Below are positions 1 to 11,315 of a DNA stretch of 64,000 nucleotides, in pieces. Location of the stretch: NCBI RefSeq assembly GCF_000218685.1, contig NW_006763295.1, forward strand, positions 1,906,430 to 1,970,429, read 5' to 3'. The notes beneath the pieces were generated by a model. The model was not told where the DNA came from, ran no database searches, and saw only the letters and a program-made list of their open reading frames with translations. The DNA is from Serpula lacrymans var. lacrymans S7.9. Lineage: Eukaryota > Basidiomycota > Agaricomycetes > Boletales > Serpulaceae. Each line of letters begins with the position of its first letter. Within the stretch, counting starts at the first letter, position 1. The position numbers and the translations under genes were made by a program.

Positions 1-56
1 TAACCGGCACCTTTCTCGTTTCTTCACCAACCCTCTCGCCTTTCGGTCTTTGCAAG

Positions 57-1043
57 CGTGCACGGGCACATTGATCTCTGGATCCAGCGCGATTCAGTTT
101 CTAGATCGGACTTTTTATCCAGAATCCGATCTAGATATCTATACTCATCCAGGTCACGCTCGCGAAGTCGGTCTCTGGCTCATGGAAATCGAAGGGTACC
201 GTTTTGAGCATAACTCAGTACAGCATGCAGATTTCAAAGTAGAACTCCCAGATGACTGGGATGGACAGGAGCGTCGCGTTTATTCAGCCGATAACTTTAA
301 CTATTGCATGAAAGGAGTGGAGGCAGTGTATACATTTACCAAAGAGCAGCCTGGTGGCGAGCCTCTGAAAGTGCAGCTCGTCGATTCCAAGTTAAACCCA
401 TTGGAGGTTATCCTCAATTTTCACTCAAGTGAGCCCATTTTCAACAGTAGTCATGTGTTTGCTGATAAGCTTGGTCAAATTATTAGCGTGTGTCATGAAC
501 GTGATCGCCTTTGATGCTGCATACTCCTTATATCCCATGGCTACATTCGAGGATAGGCGCGCTCTCAAGTTGACCAATCCTCGACCGCACTATATAAGTG
601 CGCTGCACAAATACGTCCATCGCGGTTGGCGGTTAATTGCATACATCAACGCGCATGATGAGCTTAGCCGTTCTTCGTTCTTTCTGTCCAGGGCTCGATG
701 GGTAAATGATCAACATAGCTGGATAGTCCCCTTGAACATGGAAGGAGTCCACTTACGCCCTTCGATGTCACCTTCCTCAGAAAATATTAGCTGGGACCCT
801 GTTATTCACAACAGTTGGACGCTGGCCCGTACTAACGATGAAAAGGAATACTCTGAGATTTATTCTCAATACCAACCTTCCCATACTACCGTGTGCCGTT
901 ATAACTATACGGTGGCGGTAAAAGAATTGCTTTATATGTTGATTTCGCACTTCAAACCGCAGGGAAAGCTATATCATTCAATCACATATCTCGATAAAAG
1001 CCACTGGACCTGGTATAGTTTTCTTCTTCTTCACGTGCTATAA
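57..1043 (+). CDS. Nucleotidyltransferase-like hypothetical protein, 5' partial
   Basis: Two exons are visible, joined by an intron at 429-486 (gtgagc...ttag) that restores the frame across FHS/TCVMN. The first exon appears to begin after an AG at 55-56, so the true start lies upstream of the window. The segment SGSSAIQFLDR followed by ESDLDIY resembles the nucleotidyltransferase-fold signature (Gly-Ser, then an Asp-x-Asp pair) seen in a large set of uncharacterised agaricomycete proteins. No catalytic activity can be inferred. The C-terminal half (to a TAA at 1041-1043) is rich in His, Tyr and Trp and shows no recognised domain. A further intron near the 3' end cannot be excluded. The coding call is firm; the function is unknown. 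Confidence 0.6.
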
Positions 1044-1264
1044 TATACCTAATATATTCAAAGGCATGATGCAGATATACCAAGGATCAGGAGTCGCTAT
1101 GAATCCGAGTCCATGTTGATTAGAGATTGAATGCATCCTATAACCTCTCTACTTTCTGATTTTTTGTTTCATCTATGTTGACCACGTCTACATATATGCT
1201 GCTACTCAAGTACATAGCTTGACATAATTAGTATACTAAAAAGTAAAATATATACATTCTCGAC

Positions 1265-3595
1265 TCATGTTACAACCTTATCCTTCCAATTACGCCCTGA
1301 GACGTTCGCCAATGACTTGCTGTGCCCCTCTTGTTGTTTTGAGCGTTGACGCTTGGTACCTCTTGTCTCTCTCACGTTTGTCTCCACTTCGATCATTTCT
1401 TCTCTTCCTATGCCTTCAGCCTTTAACCCACCCTCTGCCGCCCCATTCTGGGTTTGTCCTTCATCCAAAGATGGGCCGTGTTCCACAAGAACAGCATCAC
1501 TTTGCTCCTCATCATCGATCTCTAAACCTGTTTGCAAAGCTTCTGTCTCTGCCTCTACATCGCTCACGACGCCTGTCTCCTCTTTCTCAGCTTCTTCAAT
1601 CATGGCATCTGCTTCCTTCTTAGCCCTAGCTTTCTTTGCAGATTTACGGCCTTTGGTTTCTTTGCTTTCTTTATCAGCTGGAGGCCTTAGTGATTCTACG
1701 GAACGCCAAGGTGAACCAGGTCATACGGATATGAATATAAAGCACAAAGTGGCGTACCATATATGACAGGTTGCAAATCATACATCCGGTAAAGATGGAG
1801 AACGGCTTGTTCCTTGTCTTTTGCCTGTAAAGAGTATCAGAGACTAGAAACCGTGAGCAATAATCAATAACGGAATCAAGTACCTCGATCATCAAGTCTG
1901 TAATTGTTGACTGTTTAGCACCAATCTCGACCAACCTTTTCGCTGCAACTGTACGTACCCATATCATCGGGCAAGTCCTCAGGCAATGCCTGACAGCGGT
2001 CTGCATGTGCCCTGCGTTCCATGATGCTAACTGCGCCTGCCCGTGGCTCGCTCAGGTGTTGCTTTGGTCGGATACCACGCCTGGCAAAGATGGCATTTGC
2101 TTGTTGGATGATGGCAGCAGGTGGGAGATTCGGGGAAGGATTTAATAAATCGTGGTGGTAGTCGAGAATGAGTGGCACCGACAACTCAGTACATAAGGGG
2201 AGCAACTCCGCTGCATTATAACAAAGCTGTCAGAAAGGGCGATGTTGATTTAGTGGATTTAAATAGTGCGAACGCGGAAAAGAAAGAAACATACTTCATC
2301 GTTTTCAAGAACCAATCTGTCCCTAACATTCTGTGGAAGTCTCTGGATGGTTGCTTTGATGCGCTTAAGTGTCTCATCTTTATCTCCATACACACCTCCA
2401 CCGTGGACAATCATCACACCATCCGGACCAATGCCCATAATGTCAAGCATCTCACAATGGTACTTCAACTCGCGGATACTGGCCTCTACGACGTCTTCGC
2501 GGGGACTACCAAGCTGGGTAAACTGTCCGGGATGCGTCGTCAGACGGTGTCCATACTTTGCAGCGAGTGCACCAATACTGGCGAGTAGCGGAGCACAATA
2601 AGTAAGAGAATAGCCATATATAGCATGCGAAGCAAAGGGGAACATTTCGGATGAGCTGCAATTTCATAATATGTGAGTATGAAAACGAAAAACAAAGCAA
2701 CATTCAGCCACATACAGACGCATGAAACGAATATTCTATGGCGATCTATGAGAAACATTATTAGGTTATGACTAACGGAAAAAACGTACGTTTCGTTCGT
2801 TCCACTCGATTATTTTCAGCATGTCCTCCGCATTTCGACGACCAAGATCCTTCACGAAATCTAAGCCTTCTTTCTTGATGGTATCAATCCTGTATGTACA
2901 AGTTTGATTTTGAGACCTAAGCTTTGCCTCCAGGAGCATCAAGCTTACCGACATGTCCTGGAACAGAATATAGCCTCATGCACAGGTTTTTTATTCCTTA
3001 ATATTGTATTTAAGCATGCGTAACCTAGGTAAAGTGGTCAAGTTTGGGAGATTGATTTGTTAGGCTTGCTTCCGCACTTACCTAGCCGTCCCTTGAACGA
3101 TGTACTCTTCTTCTCCACATCTGGGATAACATAGACAGGTTCAGGTTTTGGTTGGCGCGTTTTGCGTTTCTTCTTAGGGGGCCCTTCCTCTACAAAAGAT
3201 GATGCATCGTCTTCTGCTTGAGAAACCTTATGTTTCTTCCCTTTAGATTTAGATTTCGACTTCTTGGACTTTGCTTTGATCTTAAGAGCCTCCACTTCAA
3301 CCTCTTCATTTTCATGCCTAAATTTATCCTTCCTCCTGGTTTTTTGCCTGGACTTTGTGGGTGGACTCAATGGAGTTTTTGATTCTATGGGTGTGAGATC
3401 TGACTCCAATGCTTCGTTCGTATTCTGGGTAGGCGCAATAATACGAGACGTCTCTCGTCTAGGTCTAAGAGTACGTTTTTCCAGAATGGCGGAAGAGATG
3501 GCGTCTGCTGCAGACTGAGTAATTGCTTCCCTTTCCAGGTCCTCACTTGGTGAGCTACGCATTGAATGCCGAACAGTAGTACTACTGGCAACCAT
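1265..3595 (-). CDS. UVE1: UV-damage endonuclease UvdE/Uve1
   Basis: Metal-dependent TIM-barrel endonuclease that nicks 5' of UV photoproducts and starts alternative excision repair. Nine coding exons sum to 617 codons: 3595-3082, 3024-2949, 2889-2790, 2735-2716, 2655-2295, 2226-1959, 1897-1884, 1824-1758 and 1695-1265. Family motifs appear in order: RLGYACLNTILRNKKP, NNIRFMRLSSEMFPFASH, HRLTTHPGQFTQLGSPR, HGGGVYGDK, LENDE, DYHHD and LYRMYDLQPVIYESLRPP. The His, Glu and Asp metal ligands of the family are present. Exons of 20 and 14 nt are needed to complete the conserved core. An N-terminal region rich in Lys/Arg (NLS-like clusters) and an acidic C-terminal tail flank the barrel. The ATG at 3595 is the first in-frame one, but an AG acceptor just upstream suggests a further 5' exon, perhaps encoding a mitochondrial leader as reported for basidiomycete Uve1. 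Confidence 0.93.
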
Positions 3596-4102
3596 CGCAA
3601 AATGATGAGAGCGTCCAAGGCTCTGGCAATGAAGCTGGGCGAGACGACACTGAATGATAGGTGCAACAACCTGAATGCGAATTGAGAAAGCCAATTTGCC
3701 TGCAAAAATGATAGGAAACCAAGATAATATTCAATGAGACCAGAATGAAGGCCCGAAGCTTCGCCAGGTAGCTCACCGTACTGACTATTGTATTCAGGGG
3801 CTTGCTGTCTGCAAGTAAGGTTGTGATAGACCGATTGACTTTAGCAGAGAAAAATCGAGATATTTGGCTGAAGCCTTGTTATGAGAGAAATTGAAAGGTC
3901 TGCCTTGGAAATTTTCCATGTTTTCTGTTGCGTTTCGATCTGGGCATCCGTTCTTGTTGGCACCGCAGACGATCGAGGACAAACGTGATGTGACTATGTA
4001 CTGACTTGTCACGATAGGGATATGTGTCACACTGCGTTCAGGTCCGTCCTGTCACGGTGCTGCAGATAACTTACAACTTGAACTTGAATCATATACATCG
4101 CT
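3596..4102. promoter_or_regulatory. Divergent promoter region of UVE1 and the copper transporter
   Basis: About 500 bp between the two divergent starts. It may also hold a non-coding or 5'-extended first exon of UVE1 (an AG acceptor lies near 3706-3710 on the minus strand). No specific binding site is claimed. Confidence 0.4.
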
Positions 4103-4852
4103 ATGGCTCACCAACACGCAGGTCACGACATGCCCGGCCACGATATGCCAGGTCACGATATGCCAGGTATGGGCCCCAAGTGCTCCATGAGCATGCTCTG
4201 GTATAGAATACATGGTCTCCTTGCAATTCTGACTACTGACTACTTTCTTCAGGAACACCAATATCATCGACACCTGTATTGTTTTTCCCCAATGGCACAT
4301 AAGCTCTCACACCGGCTTCGTCCTGTCCTGTCTCGTCATCGTCGGTCTTGGAGTTCTTTACGAATACCTTCGTGTCTTCCAGCGTCAGGTCGACAGGCGG
4401 ATCGCTCTATCGTTAGGAAAGGGAAAGAGTCGTGCTCGTTCAAGTAGTGGGCGCAACTCTCCAACCAATGCCAGCGACTTCGAAGAGGCTGCCTTACTGA
4501 CTGGACGCCGAACTCTGAAGCCTAGTAAAATAGGGTTTGTGATATGACCTGTTTCTGTCACTTGTTTTGACCTCGTAACAGAACCCCTGTACCTCCTTTT
4601 GCTCGAGCGCTACGTGCAAGCCTGTACGGCGTATCAGTATTCTTGTCATTCTTCCTCATGCTGGTATTCATGACATACAACGTATGGCCTCAAGCTGATA
4701 AGTGTAATGCTTACTAACGCTCACTTCCTCATCATCAGGCATACCTCATCCTGGCCGTTGTGGTCGGCGCAGTAATCGGGCACTTCATCTTCGGAAGCCA
4801 TGTTGACTTCGACAACCTCGATACCGCGAAGAATGGCATGTTTTGTCACTAA
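4103..4852 (+). CDS. Ctr-family copper transporter
   Basis: High-affinity Cu(I) permease of the Ctr/SLC31 family, expected to trimerise in the plasma or vacuolar membrane. Four exons (4103-4200, 4253-4534, 4582-4681, 4739-4852) give 197 residues. The N-terminus carries a threefold GHDMP repeat and a Met-rich KCSMSMLW segment that bind copper. TM1 contains GLGVLYEYLRV, TM2 contains the diagnostic MLVFM (MxxxM), and TM3 contains GAVIGHFIFG (GxxxG helix packing). A roughly 60-residue Arg/Ser-rich cytosolic loop separates TM1 from TM2. The protein ends in a short tail with a Cys-His pair. The start is the first ATG and sits directly before the Met/His repeats. Whether it is a plasma-membrane or vacuolar isoform cannot be told from sequence. 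Confidence 0.93.
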
Positions 4853-5187
4853 TTTTTTTGCTATCTCCCTCGTGTTTTCTTCATTCTTGCAATCTGACAG
4901 CAATCTTTTGGGTCTTGGTTATACCTACCATGTACAGTAAGCATATTTATGCAAGTAGACTGTTGTGAATACACTGTTTGTAGCTTATCTTGTGTGTTTG
5001 TCGGTGATATGCGTACAGACGCCCGTTGCCATATACCCGTTCAGACAGAGCAGGGTATACAGTAAAAAAGTCCGTGGGGCTAAGTTGACAATGTAAACCT
5101 CTTCTATCTTATCTTTCTAGTACAGTCAACAAGGATGGTGTAAGAAAGGGCTAGAATGACATTTTATACAAATACAGTGCATATGTA
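4853..5187. other. Convergent intergenic region
   Basis: The 3' flanks of the copper transporter and PRE9. No coding or RNA feature seen. Confidence 0.5.
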
Positions 5188-6357
5188 TTAAGCGCTCTTC
5201 ATCTCTGTATCCCCATCAGTCTTTGCCAGACCTTCTGCCCGAAGCAACGCGTCGATCTCAGAGGGTTTGTATATTTTGGCCTTCGGTTGTTTCGTGCTTT
5301 CATCGAGTGTCAGCACGGCGAACTCCACTTGAGTTTTTAATCTATAATCAGTGTTTTTCAAAACCAGATTAAATATCATGCACTCACATTTCTCACTTCC
5401 CAACGTCGTACTGTCCATGGTTTTGCTCATTACCTTCAGTACTAGCGCGATCGCATCTTTCACCAAGATATCATCTTTGTACTCTTGTTTCAAGAGTGAC
5501 TGCGCAGTTCCGTTGTTCGCACCAATACATGTCGCTTTCCAACCTGAATAATTGCCTGATGGATCGGAATGGTACAGTTGAAATTGGTAGTGTGGGTCGT
5601 AACCTGCGTAGAGAAGTGAGACACCGAAAGGTCGGAGACCTTGCATAGTGTAAGGTTAAGCAATGATTAAACAGAACGGAACATGAAAAATCATACCTCC
5701 ATATTGCGTGTACCCTTGCTTCATATCACATAGTCGCTGCGCAAGCAGTTCCACGGGTATGTCTTCATTGTATGACAATAGATGTTGTTGAGCTGCTGTA
5801 CGTGCATAATTTACCAGCGAATTAGCATCAGATGTCAGGCCAGCAACGCCGCCGATCACATTGCTGGTACTGAGATGAACAGACATTCAAGGCGACGAAC
5901 TGCGATCACCTACGAATTCAGCAAGAAGATCTTCTCTCCGCTACCTCCATAACCACCCTCTCCTGATAGATCTAGGAGCTTTCCTGTCACCTTCTTCTCC
6001 GCTGCGAGGACGACACCATCCTTTGCGAGAACGCCGAGCACAGTACCGGCATGAGATATGGCCTCCATGGCATATTCGACTGAACATCTATCAAGATATA
6101 GCCCTTGCATCATAGATTCAACTTACTTTGGTAGAGTCGACCTGTATGTGATAAGGAAAACATAAGCTGGTGAGTTCTCACCCGATATGTCCTGCTTACC
6201 TTCTGGCGAGAATATCGTTGTACGACCTGGAATGAATGATCTCAGAAACCAAGTTTACACATACTTAGTTTGCGACATACTGTCATATCTTCTTGCCTAT
6301 TGTCCATCAGGTTGATTAGCAGCTTCCAGGTCTGTAGAAATATCAGGCACATACCAT
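5188..6357 (-). CDS. PRE9: 20S proteasome alpha subunit (Pre9/PSMA4 type)
   Basis: Alpha-ring subunit of the 20S core particle (yeast alpha3, human PSMA4), a structural, non-catalytic member of the Ntn-hydrolase fold. Eight exons sum to 264 codons: 6357-6355, 6296-6281, 6226-6200, 6141-6127, 6079-5914, 5869-5697, 5639-5388 and 5327-5188. The reconstructed N-terminus [20 protein letters not shown] followed by [13 protein letters not shown] is the canonical alpha-subunit signature. [28 protein letters not shown] and [11 protein letters not shown] follow, all typical of PSMA4. The first exon's coding part is only the ATG; the next three coding exons are 16, 27 and 15 nt. The C-terminus is Lys/Glu-rich (DTEMKSA). 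The highly conserved joined sequence makes the unusual exon structure credible. Confidence 0.94.
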
Positions 6358-6700
6358 GGTGGATGAAAGATGATCGTTCTTGCAGTAACTTCTCTGTAGT
6401 TACTGACGCGTCCTTTGCGATTCAGGTGTACGCGTCTGCAACCCCGCCGGGACTTGCCGCCACGTGCATTTGAATCTGCCTCTTTCAAGTTTCTCTTGTT
6501 TAGCATCCAGAATCCTAGTAGTAAGCAACTGCATCGACATTAACAATCCAGAAAAAAGCCGCTTGGTCATATTCGCAGCCGTTCTACAATCAAAACAAGT
6601 AACATAGCCTTCTAGGCAGGATTGTACATGTGGACTCATATTTTCGTGGCCCGTAGCAATAAAAACCACTGAATTCATCTACTTTCTCCGTCCTTGCATT
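6358..6700. other. Intergenic region between PRE9 and gluconokinase
   Basis: 343 bp; the PRE9 promoter and the 3' flank of gluconokinase. No gene recognised. Confidence 0.4.
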
Positions 6701-7702
6701 CTACAGCGACTCTCCAATAAACTTCTCTAGACCATCTTTGATTTCTTTTACCTGTTCTTCTAACGTCATCTCGATTGGGACCGTTACGACTCCCTCTTCA
6801 TCCTCAGGACTCTCTAGCGTCTCTAGCTGGCTCTCTAGCATCTTAGCCTTCATGAAGTGTCCTTTGCGATGTTCCATGCGGTCCATGAGTACGTCTTTCC
6901 CACCTTTCATGAACACAAAATACGTTGGTAGGTCTTCTGAGTGTGGCGAAACGAAATGCGAAGGGACTGTTCCAGATTTCTCATGTCCTCGCAGGAGAGC
7001 ACGGTAGGTTTTCTTCAGCGCAGAGCAGGCGATGATGATACCAGGTCGATTGATTGACCTCGCTTCCGTACCTGTCTTCAGCTGGGTGCTCGACGCCGCC
7101 ACTTTGGCCTCGTGCTTTTCGAGTGCATGCTCCGTCTCTGGCTTTGATTCAGGCTCTGGTATTTCTCCTGGATCTTCACCCCTTTGAGTCTGTACTTTCT
7201 TGTGCGCCGTCGTACGGATGATTTCTAGCCAAGGCGCGCGGTCCTCGTCCGTCAGCGGCTCACCCCTCGACATCTTTTCCACATTCGATTTTGGATGCAG
7301 GTCATCGCCATCGATGAACGGTACGTGTAATGCTTCGGAAAGAGCTGCACCCAGAGTGGACTTGCCAGTCCCAGATACCCCCTATACAAAACAAACTTGT
7401 GAGCTTAGACCAATCAAAAACATGACTTTATAATGGTGTCGTGTGACCGAGTGCGGTTGTTGTCACGAAATGAAAATGGGGTGGTGTTGTGTATCGAGCA
7501 AAGAACAGCGTTACACACTGACCATGACTACAATGAATATTCCATGATTGGCGGTTTGATGACTCTGAGGATCGGCGGGGGTGGACTTTGGCAGTGGGTT
7601 ACCGTCGGAGTACGACTTTGGATCGTTATCAACCAGGGACTTGAGATAAGGGTCTGCACTGAAATCGTCGGGAGACCTTTCCGTTGTCGAGGACATTGTC
7701 AT
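6701..7702 (-). CDS. Gluconokinase
   Basis: ATP-dependent phosphorylation of D-gluconate to 6-phosphogluconate, feeding the pentose phosphate pathway; cytosolic P-loop kinase. Two exons (7702-7523 and 7381-6701) give 286 residues. The intron interrupts the P-loop, and the join reads FIVVMGVSGTGKSTLGAAL (Walker A). FIDGDDLHPKSNVEKMSRG and PLTDEDRAPWL follow, both hallmark gluconokinase segments. IIIACSALKKTYRALLRG supplies the ACSALK motif, and HFMKAKMLESQLETLE is the GntK-type lid region. About 60 residues precede the kinase core and carry no recognised targeting signal. An acidic, charged insertion of about 50 residues sits after the DEDRAPWL motif. A second in-frame ATG lies 6 nt after the first, so the start is uncertain by two residues. 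Confidence 0.92.
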
Positions 7703-9012
7703 TTATTGGTATTGATCAAAAGAAGTTGCTCCTCGATGGTCGCCTCTGTAACTCCTCTGTAGTGCAATTACGGCGCTCTGGCTTCACTGGTACCTTTGGC
7801 AGATGTCAAATTAAATTGTATGATGAAGAGTTAATGGAACTCGATGACTCGGAATTAAACGGTGAATCTGGTTTGGGGAAAACGGTCAGCCTAGGGCACG
7901 TTCAAACTATCGCATCCGACGCAGACTTCTTGGGCTGTCAGATGAGGACATGACAGACCTTCCGCTGCAATCTTGTCGCCGATATGCCAGCCATTCAGCA
8001 CTTTACACACACTACTTCAAGGAACAAAAGGTGCTCACATTCCTTGATAAATTTCCCTTGGACTTTGGACTCTATACAAGGTGTAACTGGGCGACGGACC
8101 AGATGAAACTTCCGAGTCTTCTAAGGGGCCCCCAAGCAGCTCCTGCCCTCCAGCCTTTTCTTCACAGACCTGGTTGTTGGTATTATGACGATGGCAAACT
8201 TAAGGAGCTACTGTGAATAAGACATAATATATTCGGAACAAGCATGGGAGGTCATTGCTTAGAGGAGACTAGAGCTTCACGTGCAGTTGCAGCTGTGCGT
8301 ACGGAATCGGTCCGTGGAAACAGTCGGGCCCGTGCGCACAACCCCGGGAGTGAAAGGATTTAGACCTACCCGAAACAGGTGATATCGTGATGGACCTGAA
8401 TGGATTCCACGGAGCGCCATTTTATCTGTTGTGTTGCGGTCAACAGCCTCTATGAAAATTAATCAAGTTTCCCCTGACAAGACGAATCTGTTTGATCTCC
8501 GGGTTTGTGGCAAGTATATACAGGTGCCTATCCAACTATCGCAATTTGTAGTGTAAATGGGATGCGATACCTGTTCACATCTTTGCAGTCCGACAGTATT
8601 AGTAATTGGATCGGTGGTTGGATTAGAAAAGTAAGAGTGTGAAGGAGAGGAATTTTGTTTGTAAAAAAAAGAGTGGATGAAGCAATGACAAAAAGGAAGG
8701 GAATTGCTGAGGAGGAAAAGTGCTATTGATGTCAAATTTGTGCCAGAGGAAACAACGATTATAAGGCGGATCATAGTGCAGAGTGTTGGAATAGAATGGT
8801 GTGAAAGCAGATGGGTGAAGGGGGAGGGGACGTAGCCCCGGTATTAGACAAGGTGAAACATACTGTTGCAGAAATGGGTAAAGTGAACTTAAGAAATGAT
8901 TGGTGAAACAACGAGATGACAGAAAACAAACACATTAAACAACAAACAGTATAGTATAAAACGAATAAACAAAAGATTGATTTCCTTTGATAGATCATTA
9001 CCATTTCACTCA
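7703..9012. other. 1.3-kb region without a recognised gene
   Basis: It holds several open frames under 105 codons on both strands (for example 7950-8216 + and 8463-8774 -), none with recognisable motifs or convincing splice partners. The region covers the gluconokinase promoter and the 3' flank of the DUF6593-like gene. I see nothing else in it. Confidence 0.4.
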
Positions 9013-11315
9013 TCATCGACCATGGGGAGACATTGCATGAGGCGGCGTCGAGAAGTCAATAGCATTGTACGCAGGAGGCGGTACGTCGTAGACACCGTCT
9101 TCAGGCCCTCTGTTCGTGGGTAGTGTAGGAGCAATGTCAAGCCCATTAGTCGCCGTGCGCCGGCGATGTGCCCTATTCAATGCACGCATCCAATCAATCT
9201 GTGCATCCGCATCCTTCTCATGTCGCACCCTTCGCCCATTACTTCCAGTATTTGCGGGTGTCACTGGCTCAACCGCAGGTGCTGGAGGCTGAGTTGGCGC
9301 ATTCGATTGCGAATGAGCATGACGGTGCCCCGGGGAACCTGAGCGCGAAACTGTCAAAGGCGTAGGAGGCAGCGTGCGCTGAACAGCCACCGAAGTGCGT
9401 TTGTCGGTGGGCAGTGGAGGCTGATGTTGCTCAGGCGTGCGGGGAACCTGGGGCAATCGTCGGCGGCGGAGGGAACCGGAAGCAGAATGAGCACGGTTAC
9501 GTGAGGACTGGGCACTCTGGGGTCGTGACAATGGTTCGGGGTCGTCATCGAAGACGGGAGGTGGGATAGCGATACCGTCCCCGGTCACTGTTGCCCAGCG
9601 TGTGTGTTCCGTTGCTGCGGGCGAAACAGAAGGAGAAGAACGTGAACGGTGTAACCACGGTTGCGAAGATGCAGGTGGGTGGTAAGAAGATGGAGGCATG
9701 GGAAGTTCACGACGTCCTCCCGTGTGAGGTGATGAGAGAGGGCGAGATGAAAGTGGAGGGTAATCAGATGACGGAATGGATGAAATAGGCGTTGCAGAGA
9801 ATGGCTGAGATGTGTAACGAGTGCTAGTATCGATACGTGGGACGACCGTACCACAACTTTGCCGGTTTTGTGATTCTTCGAAGAAGGCACTATCAAAAAA
9901 TCCAGTAGATGGCGCAGATGATGGCGTAGGTGGGTAATACGCTGATTCATCTGAAATGCTTGCTGTGTCACATGCGGTACTTGGACGTGGAGGTAAGTCG
10001 ATGGCCGCGCAGTGTGGCCGAAGAGACGGATATAGTGGTTCTCCATAAACGATCTTGCGCCACTGTTGAATGGATGTTGACATATGCGAAGGTTCTGATA
10101 AATCAAGTACGTCTGCATCATCTACGCAGCTCGGTGGGGCACCGGCCTCAAAGCAAGGAGTCTTGAGGGACGGATAAAGTGGTTCACCATACATGATCTT
10201 TCGCCATTGTCGAGCAGATGCAGGAGTATTAACCGAGGCGGACTTCGGAGCCAGCTGTGTCTCGGTACAAGCCTTTTCATCAGGGTGATGTGCGATAGTC
10301 ATCCACTCTTCTGGTTCCGTAACAAGTAAAAGTGCTGTTACGAAAAGGTGGTCGAGGAGAACAACTGCTATCCCAGCATGGTCAAGCTGAGGGCGAGAGT
10401 TATATCTGTTTTCCAAAGCCTCGAATATGTGGAGTCGAGGTGGAATGGAGTCCACAGCAATTTCCAGCGAGGCGACAAGGCCTTTACACATGGTAGTAGT
10501 ACACTAAACAGCAAACGCATAAGCATGGTATATAGGCGATCACAGCAAAAGATGGCCGGGCGTACATGATAGGCATTGCCCGAGCGCTTCCATTTCAAAC
10601 TATGAGGATAATTGGGAATGGCAAACTTCCGGGAGCTAAAAACGACGAGGGGGTCAATGATCGTTGATGGACTGTAGACGGATCAGACTTGCCTCCCCAT
10701 AGTGCCATATTTCAGAAAATTTTCTGTAGCCTTCCATCGATAGCCATTTATTTGTACGTTAGATCCGTTAACGTTCTCTTTTCCTTTGCCCTTGATATGA
10801 AGTTCTTTTGGCCAACGAATGTCGGCTGCCTTAGTCATTCCATCCCAAGGGTCAGAACGCCAGATGGTGGTTGAGGAGCCCACAGTTTCGACTGCGTAGA
10901 GAGGTTTTCCAGTGACATCGTCTATGGCAACAGAGTCCAAGAAAGATAAGGAAGAGAGCTCTAGAGTGAGGAGAGGCATCTTTTGTCGACGGGGATACAT
11001 GTCATCGCCAATGTCGAGACGATGAAGGTAAGGAAAGATGGAAGAGGGAGCAGAGCAAGAAGGGGTGACGGTGGAAGGACCAGCGGAGGGTGTGATTGAC
11101 GCCTGTGTGCGATTTGAAGGAACTGGAGTGGCTGTTGCACTGGAACAGATACTCGAAATGCGAGACGCAACGGGACAGGCGGAGATCTTTGTGGGTTTTT
11201 GGACCACCACGGGCGGGGGAGGACAAGACAAGCGTTGGGCTGGTGGAGGAATAAATTGAGAGATGGAGGGTTTGTCAGATTCAGCGAGCGACCACGACAT
11301 GAGCGCCCGGTGCAT
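9013..11315 (-). CDS. DUF6593-like protein with long low-complexity PY-motif tail
   Basis: Three exons (11315-10693, 10635-10566, 10503-9013) sum to 728 codons. The first intron is of GC-AG type with the classical donor AG/GCAAGT at 10692. The globular part spans exons 1-3 (KPLYAVETVGSSTTIWRSD, then KFAIPNYPHSLKWKRSG, then IPPRLHIFEALE). It resembles the DUF6593 / tubby-like beta-barrel proteins common in Agaricomycetes; the assignment is from memory of the family pattern. A hydrophobic stretch (VVLLDHLFVTALLLVT) follows. The remaining roughly 400 residues are Ser/Pro/Arg-rich, with a duplicated block containing QWRKIMYGEPLYPSL and its QWRKIVYGEPLYPSL copy, and end in DVPPPAYNAID. A PPxY motif typically recruits Nedd4-type ubiquitin ligases. 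The function is unknown. The ATG follows a probable 5'-UTR acceptor at about 11323. Confidence 0.75.

Noticed and set aside
7950..8216. An 88-codon + strand frame in the 1.3-kb gap
   Set aside because: No motif, no splice context and no family resemblance.
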